Counted from the first letter of the stretch, positions 1 to 8,672 are shown. The stretch: 64,000 nucleotides of DNA from Sandaracinaceae bacterium (GCA_020633055.1 JACKEJ010000009.1:1-64000); one strand, 5' to 3'. A program made the numbers and translations. The notes: generated from the sequence alone by a model not told the origin.

Positions 1-112
1 CCCTGAGCGCATGGGCCCTCGCGTCACCGACGGAGTGGGGGATGCCGCGAGCGGGCGCGCGACGGGATGGGGCCTGCCCGTGACCCCGCGTCTCGCGGCG
101 CGCAGTGATCGC

Positions 113-691
113 TCAAGGCGCGGGCAAGAGCGCAGCCAGACGCAGCAGCGCGTTGGTGCGCTGCTCGAGCTCACGTTGGGTGCGGCTCTCGGCCAAGGTC
201 AGCGCGGCCTCGGTCAGCGCGCCGATGAGCATGCGACGGAGCAGCGCAGCCTGTACGGGGTCGGCCCCGAGCGGCAGCGTGCCCAGCAGCTCACCCGCGG
301 CTTGCACGACCGGAGAGTCCGCCCAGCGGCTCTTGCCGAGCACGGCTGGCGCGTCGACCAGCACTACGCGCTGGAAGTCTCGTCGTGACAGCAGCGTCAA
401 GCACGCGCGGAAGCGCGCGAGCAGGCCCGCCTTCCCAGGCGGAAACGACGCGTCCTGCAGCACCTCGAGGAGCTGCGCCTCGTGTGCCTCCACCACGGCC
501 TCGAACAGCGCCTGCTTGTTGCCGAAGTAGTGGTACACGGGCCGGATGGTGGTGCCCGCGTCCGCAGCGATCTGCTCGAGGCTCGTCGCGGCGTAGCCCG
601 CGTCGCCGAACAAGCGCGCCGCGCTCCCGAGGACCGCGGCCTGGGTCTCGCGTCGTCGCTCGGCCTGGGTTCGTCTCGGTGCGCTCGTCAT
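113..691 (-). CDS. TetR/AcrR family transcriptional repressor
   Basis: A 192-residue TetR-type regulator. The N-terminal helix-turn-helix lies at about residues 10-55 and ends in the family hallmark VYHYFGNKQALFEAV; the C-terminal ligand-binding domain is variable, as usual. The ATG at 691 was chosen because the open frame further upstream is antisense to the oxidoreductase gene and because it leaves the palindromic operator at 698-718 in the short divergent intergenic space. The gene diverges from the Old-Yellow-Enzyme-like gene, so it most likely represses that gene and itself. The inducer is unknown. Family assignment is firm; the target is inferred from position. Confidence 0.93.
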   Translation of the reverse strand: MTSAPRRTQAERRRETQAAVLGSAARLFGDAGYAATSLEQIAADAGTTIRPVYHYFGNKQALFEAVVEAHEAQLLEVLQDASFPPGKAGLLARFRACLTLLSRRDFQRVVLVDAPAVLGKSRWADSPVVQAAGELLGTLPLGADPVQAALLRRMLIGALTEAALTLAESRTQRELEQRTNALLRLAALLPAP

Positions 692-692
692 G

Positions 693-721
693 TTGACATA
701 TGTAGCGCAATTACATATCTT
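693..721 (+). promoter_or_regulatory. sigma-70-type promoter of the OYE-like gene
   Basis: A perfect -35 hexamer TTGACA (693-698), a 17-base spacer and a -10 hexamer TATCTT (716-721, 4 of 6 matches). The start codon follows at 731, so the transcript would have almost no leader. The spacer is filled by the palindrome at 698-718. Confidence 0.6.
698..718. promoter_or_regulatory. Palindromic TetR-type operator
   Basis: Perfect inverted repeat ATATGTA-N7-TACATAT between the divergent TetR and oxidoreductase genes. It sits between the -35 and -10 elements, so a bound dimer would block polymerase directly. Its length and symmetry fit TetR-family operators; binding is inferred. Confidence 0.7.
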
Positions 722-730
722 GGGCAGGTC

Positions 731-1936
731 ATGAGCGCAGACTACGCCAAGTGCTTCGCCCCCGCCCAGGTGCGTGGCCTGACCCTCCGCAATCGCCTCA
801 TCAAGGCCGCTACGTTCGAGGGCATGACCCCCGGGGGGGTGCCCACCGCGGCGCTCACGCGCATGCACCGTCGCCTGGGCGAAGGAGGCATCGCGCTCAC
901 CAACATCGGATACTGCGCGGCGGAGTCGGACGGGCGCATCGACGACAACATGATGTACATGCACGAGGGGGTGCGGGCGCCGCTCGAGCGCTTGATCACC
1001 GAGGTGCACGAAACGGGCGCGGCTGTCATGGGCCAGCTGGGGCACGCGGGGACGTTCACCAAGAACCCGCTGTTCAAGGGCCAGCGCCCCCTCGGGCCTT
1101 CGCGGGCGTTCAGTCCCATTGGGATCACGGTGGGTCGCGCGCTGGCGGTGGCGATGACCACCGACCAGATCCGCGAGCGCGTGCGCGTGTTCGGGCGGGC
1201 TGCGGCGTTCATGAAGTCCGTGGGCTTCGACGCCATCGAGGTGCACTTCGGTCACGGCTACGGCATCAGTCAGTTCATCAGCCCGCTGACCAACAAGCGC
1301 AAGGACGCGTACGGTGGCGCGCTGCACAACCGCATGCGCTTCGCGCTCGAGGTGCTGGCCGAGGTGCGCGCGGCGGTGGGCGACGACTTCCCGCTGTTCG
1401 GAAAGATCAGCATGACCGACGGCGTGCCCGGCGGCGTCAGCTACGAGGACTCGCTCGAGATCGCGGCCTTGCTCGAGCGCGGCGGGCTCGACGTGATCAT
1501 CTGCAGCGGCGGCACCAGCAGCTTCAACCCCATGTTGCTCTTCCGCGGCACCAACATCCGCGATGGCATCATGCGCACCCAGAAGAGCGCGTTCATGAAG
1601 CTGGGCGTGAAGCTCGCGGGCGGCATGCTGTTCAAGGACTACCCCTACGAGGAGCTGTTCTTTCTGGAGCACGCGCGCCGCATCCGTGAGCGCGTCAGCT
1701 GTGGGGTCTGCTACGTGGGGGGCGCTACCAACGGGCCCAGCTTCGAGGCGCTGATGGCCGAGGGCTTCGACTTCGTGCAGCTGGGGCGCGCGTTGCTGTA
1801 CGACCCCGACCTGCCCAAGCACGCGGCGGCCGACCCGAGCTACGTGAACGGGTGCAGCCACTGCAACGAGTGCGCCGTGCTCATCGAGGATCCCGACGGG
1901 ATTCGCTGCGTGGAGCGGCCCGACAACTTCGCGTGA
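731..1936 (+). CDS. NADH:flavin oxidoreductase, Old Yellow Enzyme family
   Basis: A 401-residue FMN-binding TIM-barrel oxidoreductase that should reduce an electrophilic alkene or enal/enone using NAD(P)H. The OYE signature is clear: HFGHGYGISQFISP followed by NKRKDAYGG, and a phosphate-binding SGGTSS stretch. The C-terminus holds a cysteine cluster C-x2-C-x2-C-x11-C, like the 4Fe-4S site of the 2,4-dienoyl-CoA reductase branch (there usually C-x2-C-x3-C-x11-C). The extra flavin/NAD domain of that branch is missing, so the protein stops just after the cluster. It is divergent from a TetR gene and probably controlled by it. The substrate cannot be read from sequence. Confidence 0.9.
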   Translation: MSADYAKCFAPAQVRGLTLRNRLIKAATFEGMTPGGVPTAALTRMHRRLGEGGIALTNIGYCAAESDGRIDDNMMYMHEGVRAPLERLITEVHETGAAVMGQLGHAGTFTKNPLFKGQRPLGPSRAFSPIGITVGRALAVAMTTDQIRERVRVFGRAAAFMKSVGFDAIEVHFGHGYGISQFISPLTNKRKDAYGGALHNRMRFALEVLAEVRAAVGDDFPLFGKISMTDGVPGGVSYEDSLEIAALLERGGLDVIICSGGTSSFNPMLLFRGTNIRDGIMRTQKSAFMKLGVKLAGGMLFKDYPYEELFFLEHARRIRERVSCGVCYVGGATNGPSFEALMAEGFDFVQLGRALLYDPDLPKHAAADPSYVNGCSHCNECAVLIEDPDGIRCVERPDNFA

Positions 1937-2033
1937 GCTCGGCGGTCACTCGCCGCGCGCGGCACGCTGCGCTCGGCACGCTGGGAGCCTCGCCGTGGTG
2001 TGGGACAATCCGCGTGGCGAAGCGGACAGCGCG

Positions 2034-3212
2034 CTAGCCCGCGGCCGCCTCGAGCAGGCGCGGCAGCCGCTCGGCCAGCTCGTCGATGGACTCGGGGCGC
2101 ACGTTCAGCGCCGGCATGAAGCGCAGCAGGTTGGGTCGCGGCGCGTTCAGCAAGAGACCCTCTGCGTGGGCCAGGCGCACCACCTCGGCGGCCGACGCCT
2201 GCGGCAGCTCCGTGGCCATCAAGAGGCCCGCGCCGCGCACGGAGCGCAGCAGCCCGCGCCCCACCAGCGTCTCGAGCGCAGACCGCAGCCGGGCGGACAT
2301 GGCCTCCACGTGCGCGAGGAACCCAGGCGCCATCACGGTCTCCATCACGGCCTGTCCGACGGCGGCGGTCAGCGCGTTGCCGGCGTAGGTGCCCCCTTGG
2401 TCGCCGGGCTCGAAGCACGCGTAGCGCGCGTCGCACAGCATGGCCGCGAGCGGCACGCCCGCCCCGATGCCCTTGCCCAGCGTCATCACATCGGGCCGCG
2501 CGTCCTCGCGCTGGTGCGCGAAGAGCGTGCCGGTGCGCCCGACGCCCGTCTGGATCTCGTCCAGCATGAGCAAGACGCCACGCTCGCTGCACAGCTCGCG
2601 CAGCTGGCGCAGGTAGCCCTCGGGGGGCACCACCACGCCTGCTTCGCCCTGGATGGGCTCGACCAGCACGGCTACGACGCGCTCGTCGATGGCGTCGGCC
2701 ACGGCCTCGGCATCGCCGAACGGCACCTTGCGGAAGCCCTGCACCTTGGGCTCGAAGAGCGGCGCGAAGGTGGCCTTGCCGCTCGCGCTCATCGTGGCCA
2801 GCGTGCGCCCGTGGAAGCCGTCCGCCGTCGTGATGATCTCCCACGCGCCGCCCCGCTCGCGCTGCCCCCACTTGCGCGCCAGCTTGATGGCGCTCTCGTT
2901 CGCCTCGGCGCCGGTGGCGCACAGGAACACGCGCTCGAGGCCGCTGGCCTGCGCCAGGGTGCGGCACAGCGCGAGCTGCGGCGCGTTGAAGTACCCCGCG
3001 CTCGAGTGCACCAGCTGCTCGGCCTGCCGCGTGAGCGCCTCCGCGACGACGCTCGGGGCGTGGCCCAGCGCGTTCACCGCCCAGCCCTGGACGAAGTCGA
3101 GGTAGCGCGTGCCCGCCGCGTCGAACAGCTCGTCACCGGCGCCACGCACCATCACCGACGACGGGCGGATGGCGGTCTCGAGCACGTGGACGGTGTCGGC
3201 GGTGGGTTCCAT
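2034..3212 (-). CDS. argD: Class III aminotransferase, acetylornithine aminotransferase-like
   Basis: A 392-residue PLP-dependent class III aminotransferase of normal ArgD length. Visible features are the cofactor-binding CATGAEANESA stretch (residues 98-108), the class III motif LLMLDEIQTGVGRTG around residues 214-228, and the Schiff-base lysine in TLGKGIGAG (K247). The likely reaction is transfer of an amino group between N-acetylornithine and 2-oxoglutarate, in arginine biosynthesis. Related enzymes use succinylornithine, 4-aminobutyrate or succinyldiaminopimelate, and no other arginine gene lies nearby, so the exact substrate is inferred. It is convergent with the OYE-like gene. Confidence 0.85.
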   Translation of the reverse strand: MEPTADTVHVLETAIRPSSVMVRGAGDELFDAAGTRYLDFVQGWAVNALGHAPSVVAEALTRQAEQLVHSSAGYFNAPQLALCRTLAQASGLERVFLCATGAEANESAIKLARKWGQRERGGAWEIITTADGFHGRTLATMSASGKATFAPLFEPKVQGFRKVPFGDAEAVADAIDERVVAVLVEPIQGEAGVVVPPEGYLRQLRELCSERGVLLMLDEIQTGVGRTGTLFAHQREDARPDVMTLGKGIGAGVPLAAMLCDARYACFEPGDQGGTYAGNALTAAVGQAVMETVMAPGFLAHVEAMSARLRSALETLVGRGLLRSVRGAGLLMATELPQASAAEVVRLAHAEGLLLNAPRPNLLRFMPALNVRPESIDELAERLPRLLEAAAG

Positions 3213-3388
3213 GGTGCGTGGTCTAGTGCAGGGCGGCGCCCGCGGCTACCCTAGAGGGCGCTTGGCGCCCCGTCCCCGGGCCTTCCCACCTTCGCGCTCC
3301 GCACGCGCTTCGCCCCCGGTGGGGCGCGTCACGCGCTCGGATAGGCGGGTATGGACGCCGTGGACTGCGGGGTGGGCTCGAGCAGCGG

Positions 3389-4195
3389 CTACAGCCAGCC
3401 AGGCGGGACGCAGTGAGGGTCCGTGCTGGGGAACTCGTCGCACGTGAGCGGCATGCACCGTCCCGGGGTCGGCGTGCAGGTCGCGAGGCAGGCGTGCCCC
3501 GGGTTCATCGGGAGGTTGCTGATGCTGGTGGGCAGCGGCTCGCAGGTGGCGCCCGTGGGGCAGTTCCCGTTCGGCGAGCAGGGCCACACGCACACGCCGC
3601 GCACGTCCAGTGTCGTGGCGCGCAGACAGAAGAGGCCCTCCTGGCAGTCCGCGGGCCCCATGCAGTCCTGGTCCCCGTTGAACGAGGTGTCGGGGAACCC
3701 GATGCACGCCGTCTCGCCAGCCGTCATGGGGACGACCACACAGCTCTCCAGTCGCGCGGTCGGCACGTCGGGGCCGCTGTCGCAGTCGTCCAGGTCGTCG
3801 CAGGGCATGATGCAGTCCATGTCGGGCGAGCACACCCCGTGCTCACCCGTGGGGTCGAGCACCCCGTCCCGGTTGGGGCAATCCGTGCTGGCTGTGCAGG
3901 CGATGGAGCATCGACCCACCGACGCGGTATCGAAGGGCATCTCACACTTGCCCGAGGCGCACTCGTCGTCCGCCTCGCACCGGCTGTAGATGGGGAACCC
4001 TGGGAAGGTCGGCGAGTAGCAGCGGTCGTCCAAGAGGCAGCGCCAACCGTCGGGGCAGCCTCCGCCGTTGTCGCACACGAACGCGCCCTCCGGGAGCTCG
4101 GCGCTGCACCCAGGCGCCGAGGCGGCCGCCAACATCACACACGCGAGGGGCGCCCAGGTGGGCGTCCGCTGGAAGGAACGAGAGACTACCCTCAC
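3389..4195 (-). CDS. Cysteine-rich secreted lipoprotein
   Basis: A 268-residue protein with a signal peptide ending in a lipobox-like SAPGC, followed by some 25 cysteines in a Dickkopf/EGF-like pattern (for example CEADDECASGKCE and CMPLTCDEFP). No enzymatic motif is visible. Such Cys-rich lipoproteins are common in myxobacteria and usually go unassigned; surface display is inferred. The GTG start at 4195 overlaps the upstream TGA by four bases (GTGA), which implies translational coupling to the TPR gene; a GTG one codon earlier is also possible. It is the last gene of the kinase operon. Confidence 0.8.
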   Translation of the reverse strand: MRVVSRSFQRTPTWAPLACVMLAAASAPGCSAELPEGAFVCDNGGGCPDGWRCLLDDRCYSPTFPGFPIYSRCEADDECASGKCEMPFDTASVGRCSIACTASTDCPNRDGVLDPTGEHGVCSPDMDCIMPCDDLDDCDSGPDVPTARLESCVVVPMTAGETACIGFPDTSFNGDQDCMGPADCQEGLFCLRATTLDVRGVCVWPCSPNGNCPTGATCEPLPTSISNLPMNPGHACLATCTPTPGRCMPLTCDEFPSTDPHCVPPGWL

Positions 4196-5181
4196 CACTG
4201 CACCTCCAGATGGCCGCCGTTGGGCAGCAGCGACGCCCGCACCGCAGCGCCGTCCGAATCGCGGCCGGAACGCAGGACGAGCACCAGCCCCGTGACGGCG
4301 CTGGCGGTGCCCAGCAGGGTCATCACGGTCCCCGCGCGCATGAAGCGTGGGCTGCGGCTCTGAAGCACTGCGACGTCGTCCCAGCGCGTGTTGGCGGGGG
4401 GGGCCTCGAGCAGCTGCTGGTCGCGGCGTCCGACGACGGTCAACGCCATGCCCGTGACGGCCACGGCGACGCCGCCCGCCACCAGCGACCAGCCCAAAGG
4501 CCCATAGTCCCTTGGTTCGGGAGCTGGGACGCTCGGCGCTACCAGCGCCTCGGCTCGGGCAGGCTCGGCCTCCGTGACGGGAGGCGTGTCCGTCATGGGC
4601 CGCGTCTCGGACAGCTCCATCGGCAGCGGCCCGAGCTCGCCACCGCGCACCGTCCATGCGCCACGCACCTGACGGCCGTCTGCGGTGGTCACCACGACCT
4701 CGTGTCGACCCGCGGGCACCAGCACGTAGCCTTCTGCGTCCGCTTCCTGTCGTACGGCGTCGACCGCCACCATCGCACCCTCGCCCAGGTGGTCGACGCT
4801 GTACCGCGCGATCAGCTCGTTCACGCGTTGAAGCAGGGCTTCCACCTGCGCCCGCTGCTCGGGGTCGAGCGCGCGTCGAGGCTCGGTGAGCGATGCGCTG
4901 AGCGCGCGGTGAGCGGCGGTGTAGTCGCGCAGCTCGAAGGACGTCATGCCCTCACCCCGCAGCGCGCGGGCGTTCGGGTACACGCGCTGCGCTTCACGGA
5001 ACAGGCTCCGCGCCTCGACCCAACGCTCGGCCGCGGACTCGCGCACGGCCTCCTCGATCAGCGCCAGATAGGCGGGCGGGGGCTCGTCGATGTCCCCCAT
5101 GGGGCTCGGCTGGGCGCCGACGGAGCTGACGCTCGCGAGCAGCCACGCGAGCGCGAGGAATAGGTAGGGCAAGCGGCTCAA
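4192..5181 (-). CDS. Secreted/membrane TPR protein of the kinase operon
   Basis: A 329-residue protein with an N-terminal signal peptide (cleavage likely after VSSVGA), TPR-like helices around residues 35-130 (EARSLFREAQRVYPNARAL), a PEGA-like beta domain around 140-190 (GYVLVPAGRHEVVVTTADG) and two hydrophobic segments near the C-terminus (about 232-250 and 287-306). This architecture is typical of myxobacterial envelope proteins encoded beside Ser/Thr kinases. The TTG start overlaps the kinase stop (TTGA) and has GGAGG four bases upstream, so its synthesis is probably coupled to the kinase. A scaffold role is inferred. Confidence 0.8.
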   Translation of the reverse strand: MSRLPYLFLALAWLLASVSSVGAQPSPMGDIDEPPPAYLALIEEAVRESAAERWVEARSLFREAQRVYPNARALRGEGMTSFELRDYTAAHRALSASLTEPRRALDPEQRAQVEALLQRVNELIARYSVDHLGEGAMVAVDAVRQEADAEGYVLVPAGRHEVVVTTADGRQVRGAWTVRGGELGPLPMELSETRPMTDTPPVTEAEPARAEALVAPSVPAPEPRDYGPLGWSLVAGGVAVAVTGMALTVVGRRDQQLLEAPPANTRWDDVAVLQSRSPRFMRAGTVMTLLGTASAVTGLVLVLRSGRDSDGAAVRASLLPNGGHLEVQW

Positions 5182-6872
5182 AAGTCCTCCACGGAGAATT
5201 CTCCGGAGCGGCCGACCGCGCGCATGGCGGTGGCGGCGGCCATCATGGCCGTGGGGTCGTCGATCGTCGTGGGACGCCGCCGGGCGCTCGAGCTGCGACG
5301 ACCACTCGGCTCGACCTCGTCCGGGTTCGGCTCCGAGTGCGCAGCCGCGTCGTCCGTGGGCTCGGCGCTGACTGCGGTCGGGTGGCCGTCCGTCGCTTCG
5401 CTCGACGCCGAGGGGTCCGGGTTGGGTGCGACGGAAGGATCGTCACGTTCCGCGCCCGTCGTCGGCGGGGCGTGTGGTGTCGAGGGCTCGGCCGACACGC
5501 TCGTCTGCGTCGTGGCGGGTGAGGTGTCCGGGTTCTCCGTCGGTGCCGGGACCGCCTCACCGAGCATGCGCCACGCCAGCCAGCCCGCGGTCGCCAGGAC
5601 GGTCAGGGCGGTGCCCACGAAGAGCGCCGTCGGTCGTCGGACCGGGAGCTCCACCACGGACTCCACGTCGGAGTTCCTCGCCACCTCGACGGAGCGCGCG
5701 CCGCTGGTTCCTGAGTCACCCGGCGCCAGCCCGCGGGCTCCGGCGCGTCGTGTGGCCGCGCTGGGCTCGGAGTCGACGTCGTTGAGCGTGGTCGCCGACG
5801 CGCGTACGGAGGCACCCCCCAGCGCTCGGGTAGGGGGGCCCGAGAGGCGCTCGTCCACGGGGCTCATGTGCGGGCGGCTCGGAGTCAGCGCCGCGCTCGC
5901 CATCGCCAGCTCGGCCACCTCGTCGCCCAACATGGATCGGCGTGCGTGCGCTTGGCGCGGCGGGGTGAAGCGAACGCCGTCGGCGAACGGCTCGAGGGCT
6001 CGCGCGAAGGTGGCGATGTCGGGGAAGCGCTCCGCCGGATCCTTGGCGAGCGCCCTGAGCACGACGTCGGCGAGCTCCTGAGGCAGCTCGGGCGCGAAGT
6101 AGCGGGGGTTGGGCGGGGTGACCGTGGCGATCTCCACGACGAGCGCTTCGTACACGGCCGCGTCGTACGGGAGCCGCCCCGTGAGCGCCTCGTACAGGAT
6201 GAGGCCCATCGCGAACTGATCCGCGCGCGCGTCCACGCGCCGGTCGCCGCGGATCTGCTCGGGCGCCATGTAGCGTGGCGTCCCCACCACGGCGCCGCTC
6301 TGCGTCAGGCCGAGCGCGTTGCCCGACTGGCGCATGGACAACGCGACGCCGAAGTCCAGCACCTTGGTGCTGTACGCCGTGCCGTCCCGGTCCAGGCACA
6401 CGAACAGGTTGGCGGGCTTGAGGTCACGGTGGACGATGCCCGCCTGGTGCGCAGCTGCGATGCCTTCGAGCGCCGGCATCAGGAGGCCGATGGCGCGCGC
6501 CGGCGGGGTGGGGCGGCGGTCCAGGTGGTCGCGCAGCGTCTCGCCCTCGATGAACTCCATCACGAGGTAGACCGCGCCCTGGTCCTCGCCGATGTCCATG
6601 ATGCCGACGACGTTGGGGTGCTCCAGCGCCCCCATGGTGCGCGCCTCGCGGATGAAGCGCAGGCGCATGGCCTCGTCGTCCGCGAGCAGCCACTTCAGCG
6701 CGACGCGGCGCTGCGTGAACTTGTGCTGCGCGCGATAGACCGCACCCATCCCGCCGCGACCGAGGAGGGCCTCGATCACGTACTTCTCCGCCACCACCGT
6801 GCCGACGGGTGGCGGCGTCGCCGAGCCGGGGTGCCAAGCCGTCACGGGCGTCTGGGGAGTCACACTGGTCAC
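5178..6872 (-). CDS. Transmembrane Ser/Thr protein kinase (PknB/Hanks type)
   Basis: A 564-residue kinase. The catalytic domain (about 31-295) is complete: glycine loop LGRGGMGAVYRA, ATP lysine K60 (VALKW), HRDLKPAN with catalytic D150, DFG at 173-175 and activation-segment end GTPRYMAPE. A juxtamembrane linker rich in Ser, Thr and Arg leads to one membrane helix (about 415-436), followed by an outer segment of Pro/Thr/Ser/Asp low complexity. No PASTA repeats are seen. It should phosphorylate cytoplasmic targets in response to an outer-surface or complex-bound cue. It heads an operon with overlapping stops and starts feeding a TPR protein and a Cys-rich lipoprotein. The start is GTG. Confidence 0.93.
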   Translation of the reverse strand: MTSVTPQTPVTAWHPGSATPPPVGTVVAEKYVIEALLGRGGMGAVYRAQHKFTQRRVALKWLLADDEAMRLRFIREARTMGALEHPNVVGIMDIGEDQGAVYLVMEFIEGETLRDHLDRRPTPPARAIGLLMPALEGIAAAHQAGIVHRDLKPANLFVCLDRDGTAYSTKVLDFGVALSMRQSGNALGLTQSGAVVGTPRYMAPEQIRGDRRVDARADQFAMGLILYEALTGRLPYDAAVYEALVVEIATVTPPNPRYFAPELPQELADVVLRALAKDPAERFPDIATFARALEPFADGVRFTPPRQAHARRSMLGDEVAELAMASAALTPSRPHMSPVDERLSGPPTRALGGASVRASATTLNDVDSEPSAATRRAGARGLAPGDSGTSGARSVEVARNSDVESVVELPVRRPTALFVGTALTVLATAGWLAWRMLGEAVPAPTENPDTSPATTQTSVSAEPSTPHAPPTTGAERDDPSVAPNPDPSASSEATDGHPTAVSAEPTDDAAAHSEPNPDEVEPSGRRSSSARRRPTTIDDPTAMMAAATAMRAVGRSGEFSVEDF

Positions 6873-6950
6873 TCGCCGTTGATCTGTATCACGGACGCTG
6901 GGCGGACGGCACGTCCCTGGCCATGGTGGGAGCTTTCTCCATACCTTCGC

Positions 6951-7574
6951 CTACCCGAGCTCCGCGTCGGCGACACCCGCCGCCAGCGCCAAGATGACGC
7001 GCTCGAGTCGCTCCCGTAGCGCGGGGAGGTCCAGCTCGGGCTGAACGGCCAGCTGAAAGCTCAGCCCGTCGATGAGCGCGTGGATGAACAGATAGGTCCA
7101 TTCGGACGAGCCAGCGGTGGGGAGCCCTTCTTCGGCGCCGAGGCGCAGGAGCTGCCCGCACGCGTCGCGGAACGCGCGGTAGCTGGCGATGGTCGCGTCG
7201 CGCGCGGCCGGGTGGTCTTTGGCCAGCGACCAGACCTCGCTCTGGAAGCGCACCTCGCGCTCGACGGCCTGCGACGAGGGAAACGCGGCGTGTACCAGCA
7301 ATCGCAGCTTCTCGCGCGCACGCAGGCCCGGGAGCGCCACGATGGCCTCCAGTCCTTCGCGCACCTGCTCGTGATAGCGCTCGATCGCCGCGACCAGCAG
7401 GTCGGCCTTGGTCGGAAAGTAGTAGGTGACGACGCCCTTGGAGACACCTGCGGCGCTGGCCACCTTGTCCTGCGTCACAGCGTGGAACGCTTCCTCGCCC
7501 AGCAGCGCGATGGTCACGTCCAGCAGCTCGCGGCGTCTGCGAGCCTCGAGCTCGGGGTCTTTCGTACGGGCCAC
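6951..7574 (-). CDS. TetR family repressor next to sphingolipid desaturase
   Basis: A 207-residue TetR regulator with the DNA-binding helix-turn-helix at about residues 15-60 (KVASAAGVSKGVVTYYFPTKADLL). I placed the start at the GTG at 7574; an in-frame TTG at 7607 would give 11 more residues but lies inside the palindromic operator at 7599-7620. It is transcribed away from the desaturase gene and probably represses it. Its C-terminal domain resembles BetI/AcrR-type regulators that sense small organic ligands; the ligand is unknown. Confidence 0.9.
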   Translation of the reverse strand: MARTKDPELEARRRRELLDVTIALLGEEAFHAVTQDKVASAAGVSKGVVTYYFPTKADLLVAAIERYHEQVREGLEAIVALPGLRAREKLRLLVHAAFPSSQAVEREVRFQSEVWSLAKDHPAARDATIASYRAFRDACGQLLRLGAEEGLPTAGSSEWTYLFIHALIDGLSFQLAVQPELDLPALRERLERVILALAAGVADAELG

Positions 7575-7598
7575 TTGACGCGCCAGTCTAGCATCGAT

Positions 7599-7620
7599 AT
7601 AAACCAACTGGTCGGTCTAT
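7599..7620. promoter_or_regulatory. Palindromic operator between TetR and desaturase genes
   Basis: A 22-base imperfect palindrome with core ACCAAC-TG-GTCGGT; 8 of 11 positions pair across the dyad. It fills most of the divergent intergenic region, 20 bases before the desaturase ATG, and is the likely binding site of the adjacent TetR protein. Confidence 0.65.
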
Positions 7621-7639
7621 TAATTGACCGGAGGTCCGC

Positions 7640-8620
7640 ATGAACCAATTGCAGCTCGTCGACTATCCCGATCCCCACCGCGCCCGCGCGGCGCGGCTAC
7701 GGCGCGAACACCCCGAGCTCAAGCGGCTGCAGGGGCCCACCTGGTGGACTCCGCCGCTCACCCTGGGTCTCGTCGTGGTCCAGGTGCTCCTCACCGCGTG
7801 GGTGTCCTCGCTCGCCCGTTCGCTCGCGCAGCCGGATGCTTGGGGGGTGTGGGGCTGGGCGCTGGTGCCGCTGCTCGCCTTTGGCGTCGGGGCGTTCATC
7901 AGCCACGCGCTATACGCCGTCTTGCACGAGTGCACGCACCTGCTGGCGGGGCGTGGCCGCACCGTGAACCGCGTCGTGTCCCTGGTGGCGAACCTGCCCC
8001 TCGTGCTTCCCATGGCCATCACGTATGCGCACTTCCACCTGCTGCACCACCGGCACCAGGGTGAGCCCGCCCTCGATCCGGACCTCCCTGGCTCCGCCGA
8101 GCACGCCCTCGCGCAGCGCGGTGCGCTCGGGAAGCTCGCCTGGCACGTCAGCTTCCCCTTCTGGCAGCTGTGGCGCACGCGCACCATGCCCCAGCCCCGA
8201 GCGCGCGGGTGGCTGGCGCTGAACGTCGCGTCGCAGGGGGTGTTCTGCGCAGCAGTCGCGCTCTTGGTCGGCGTCCCTGGGCTGGTTTACCTGGCGCTCA
8301 GTCTGTACTTCACCATCGCGCTCCATCCGTTGGCCGGCCGGCTGCTCCAAGAGCACACCGTCGTCCATGAACAGCAGGAGACCTACAGCTACTACGGCGC
8401 TCTCAATGCGATCTCCCTCAACGTTGGATACCACAGTGAGCACCACGATTTTCCGGCAGTCCCCTGGACGCGCCTCCCGGCGTTGCGCCGGGCGTGCGCC
8501 GCGCTCTACGACGACGAGCTGGTGAGCCACGGATCGTGGAGCGCGGTGTGGTGGCGGTTCATGACGGACGCACGCCTCGGGCCGCTCGCGCGCGTGGTGC
8601 GCCACAGCCGACGCGAGTGA
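7640..8620 (+). CDS. Sphingolipid delta-4 (dihydroceramide) desaturase-like membrane enzyme
   Basis: A 326-residue integral membrane fatty-acid-desaturase-fold enzyme. The three histidine boxes of the di-iron site are HECTH (96-100), HFHLLHHRH (131-139) and HSEHH (265-269). The C-terminal block ETYSYYGALN then NVGYHSEHHDFP then LPALRR matches, as I recall it, the animal DEGS1/fungal delta-4 dihydroceramide desaturase signature rather than acyl-CoA or acyl-lipid desaturases. Membrane helices flank the boxes. The expected reaction introduces a 4,5 trans double bond into the sphingoid base of dihydroceramide. GGAGG precedes the ATG, and a TetR repressor with a palindromic operator sits directly upstream. 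Regioselectivity is inferred. Confidence 0.85.
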   Translation: MNQLQLVDYPDPHRARAARLRREHPELKRLQGPTWWTPPLTLGLVVVQVLLTAWVSSLARSLAQPDAWGVWGWALVPLLAFGVGAFISHALYAVLHECTHLLAGRGRTVNRVVSLVANLPLVLPMAITYAHFHLLHHRHQGEPALDPDLPGSAEHALAQRGALGKLAWHVSFPFWQLWRTRTMPQPRARGWLALNVASQGVFCAAVALLVGVPGLVYLALSLYFTIALHPLAGRLLQEHTVVHEQQETYSYYGALNAISLNVGYHSEHHDFPAVPWTRLPALRRACAALYDDELVSHGSWSAVWWRFMTDARLGPLARVVRHSRRE

Positions 8621-8672
8621 GGTCCATGGGCTTCAGCCTCCGATGGCTCCCGCCCCATGCCGAGCGCTGCGC

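Noticed and set aside
1..112. Possible gene at the left edge
   Set aside because: No frame in the first 112 bases shows a recognisable product; only short arginine-rich shadows.
3256..3270. Hairpin GGGCGC-TTG-GCGCCC upstream of the aminotransferase gene
   Set aside because: Short, no T-run, and expected by chance in DNA of this GC content.
5185..5205. Perfect palindrome GGAGAATTCTCC
   Set aside because: Lies within the end of the kinase coding sequence and has no regulatory position.
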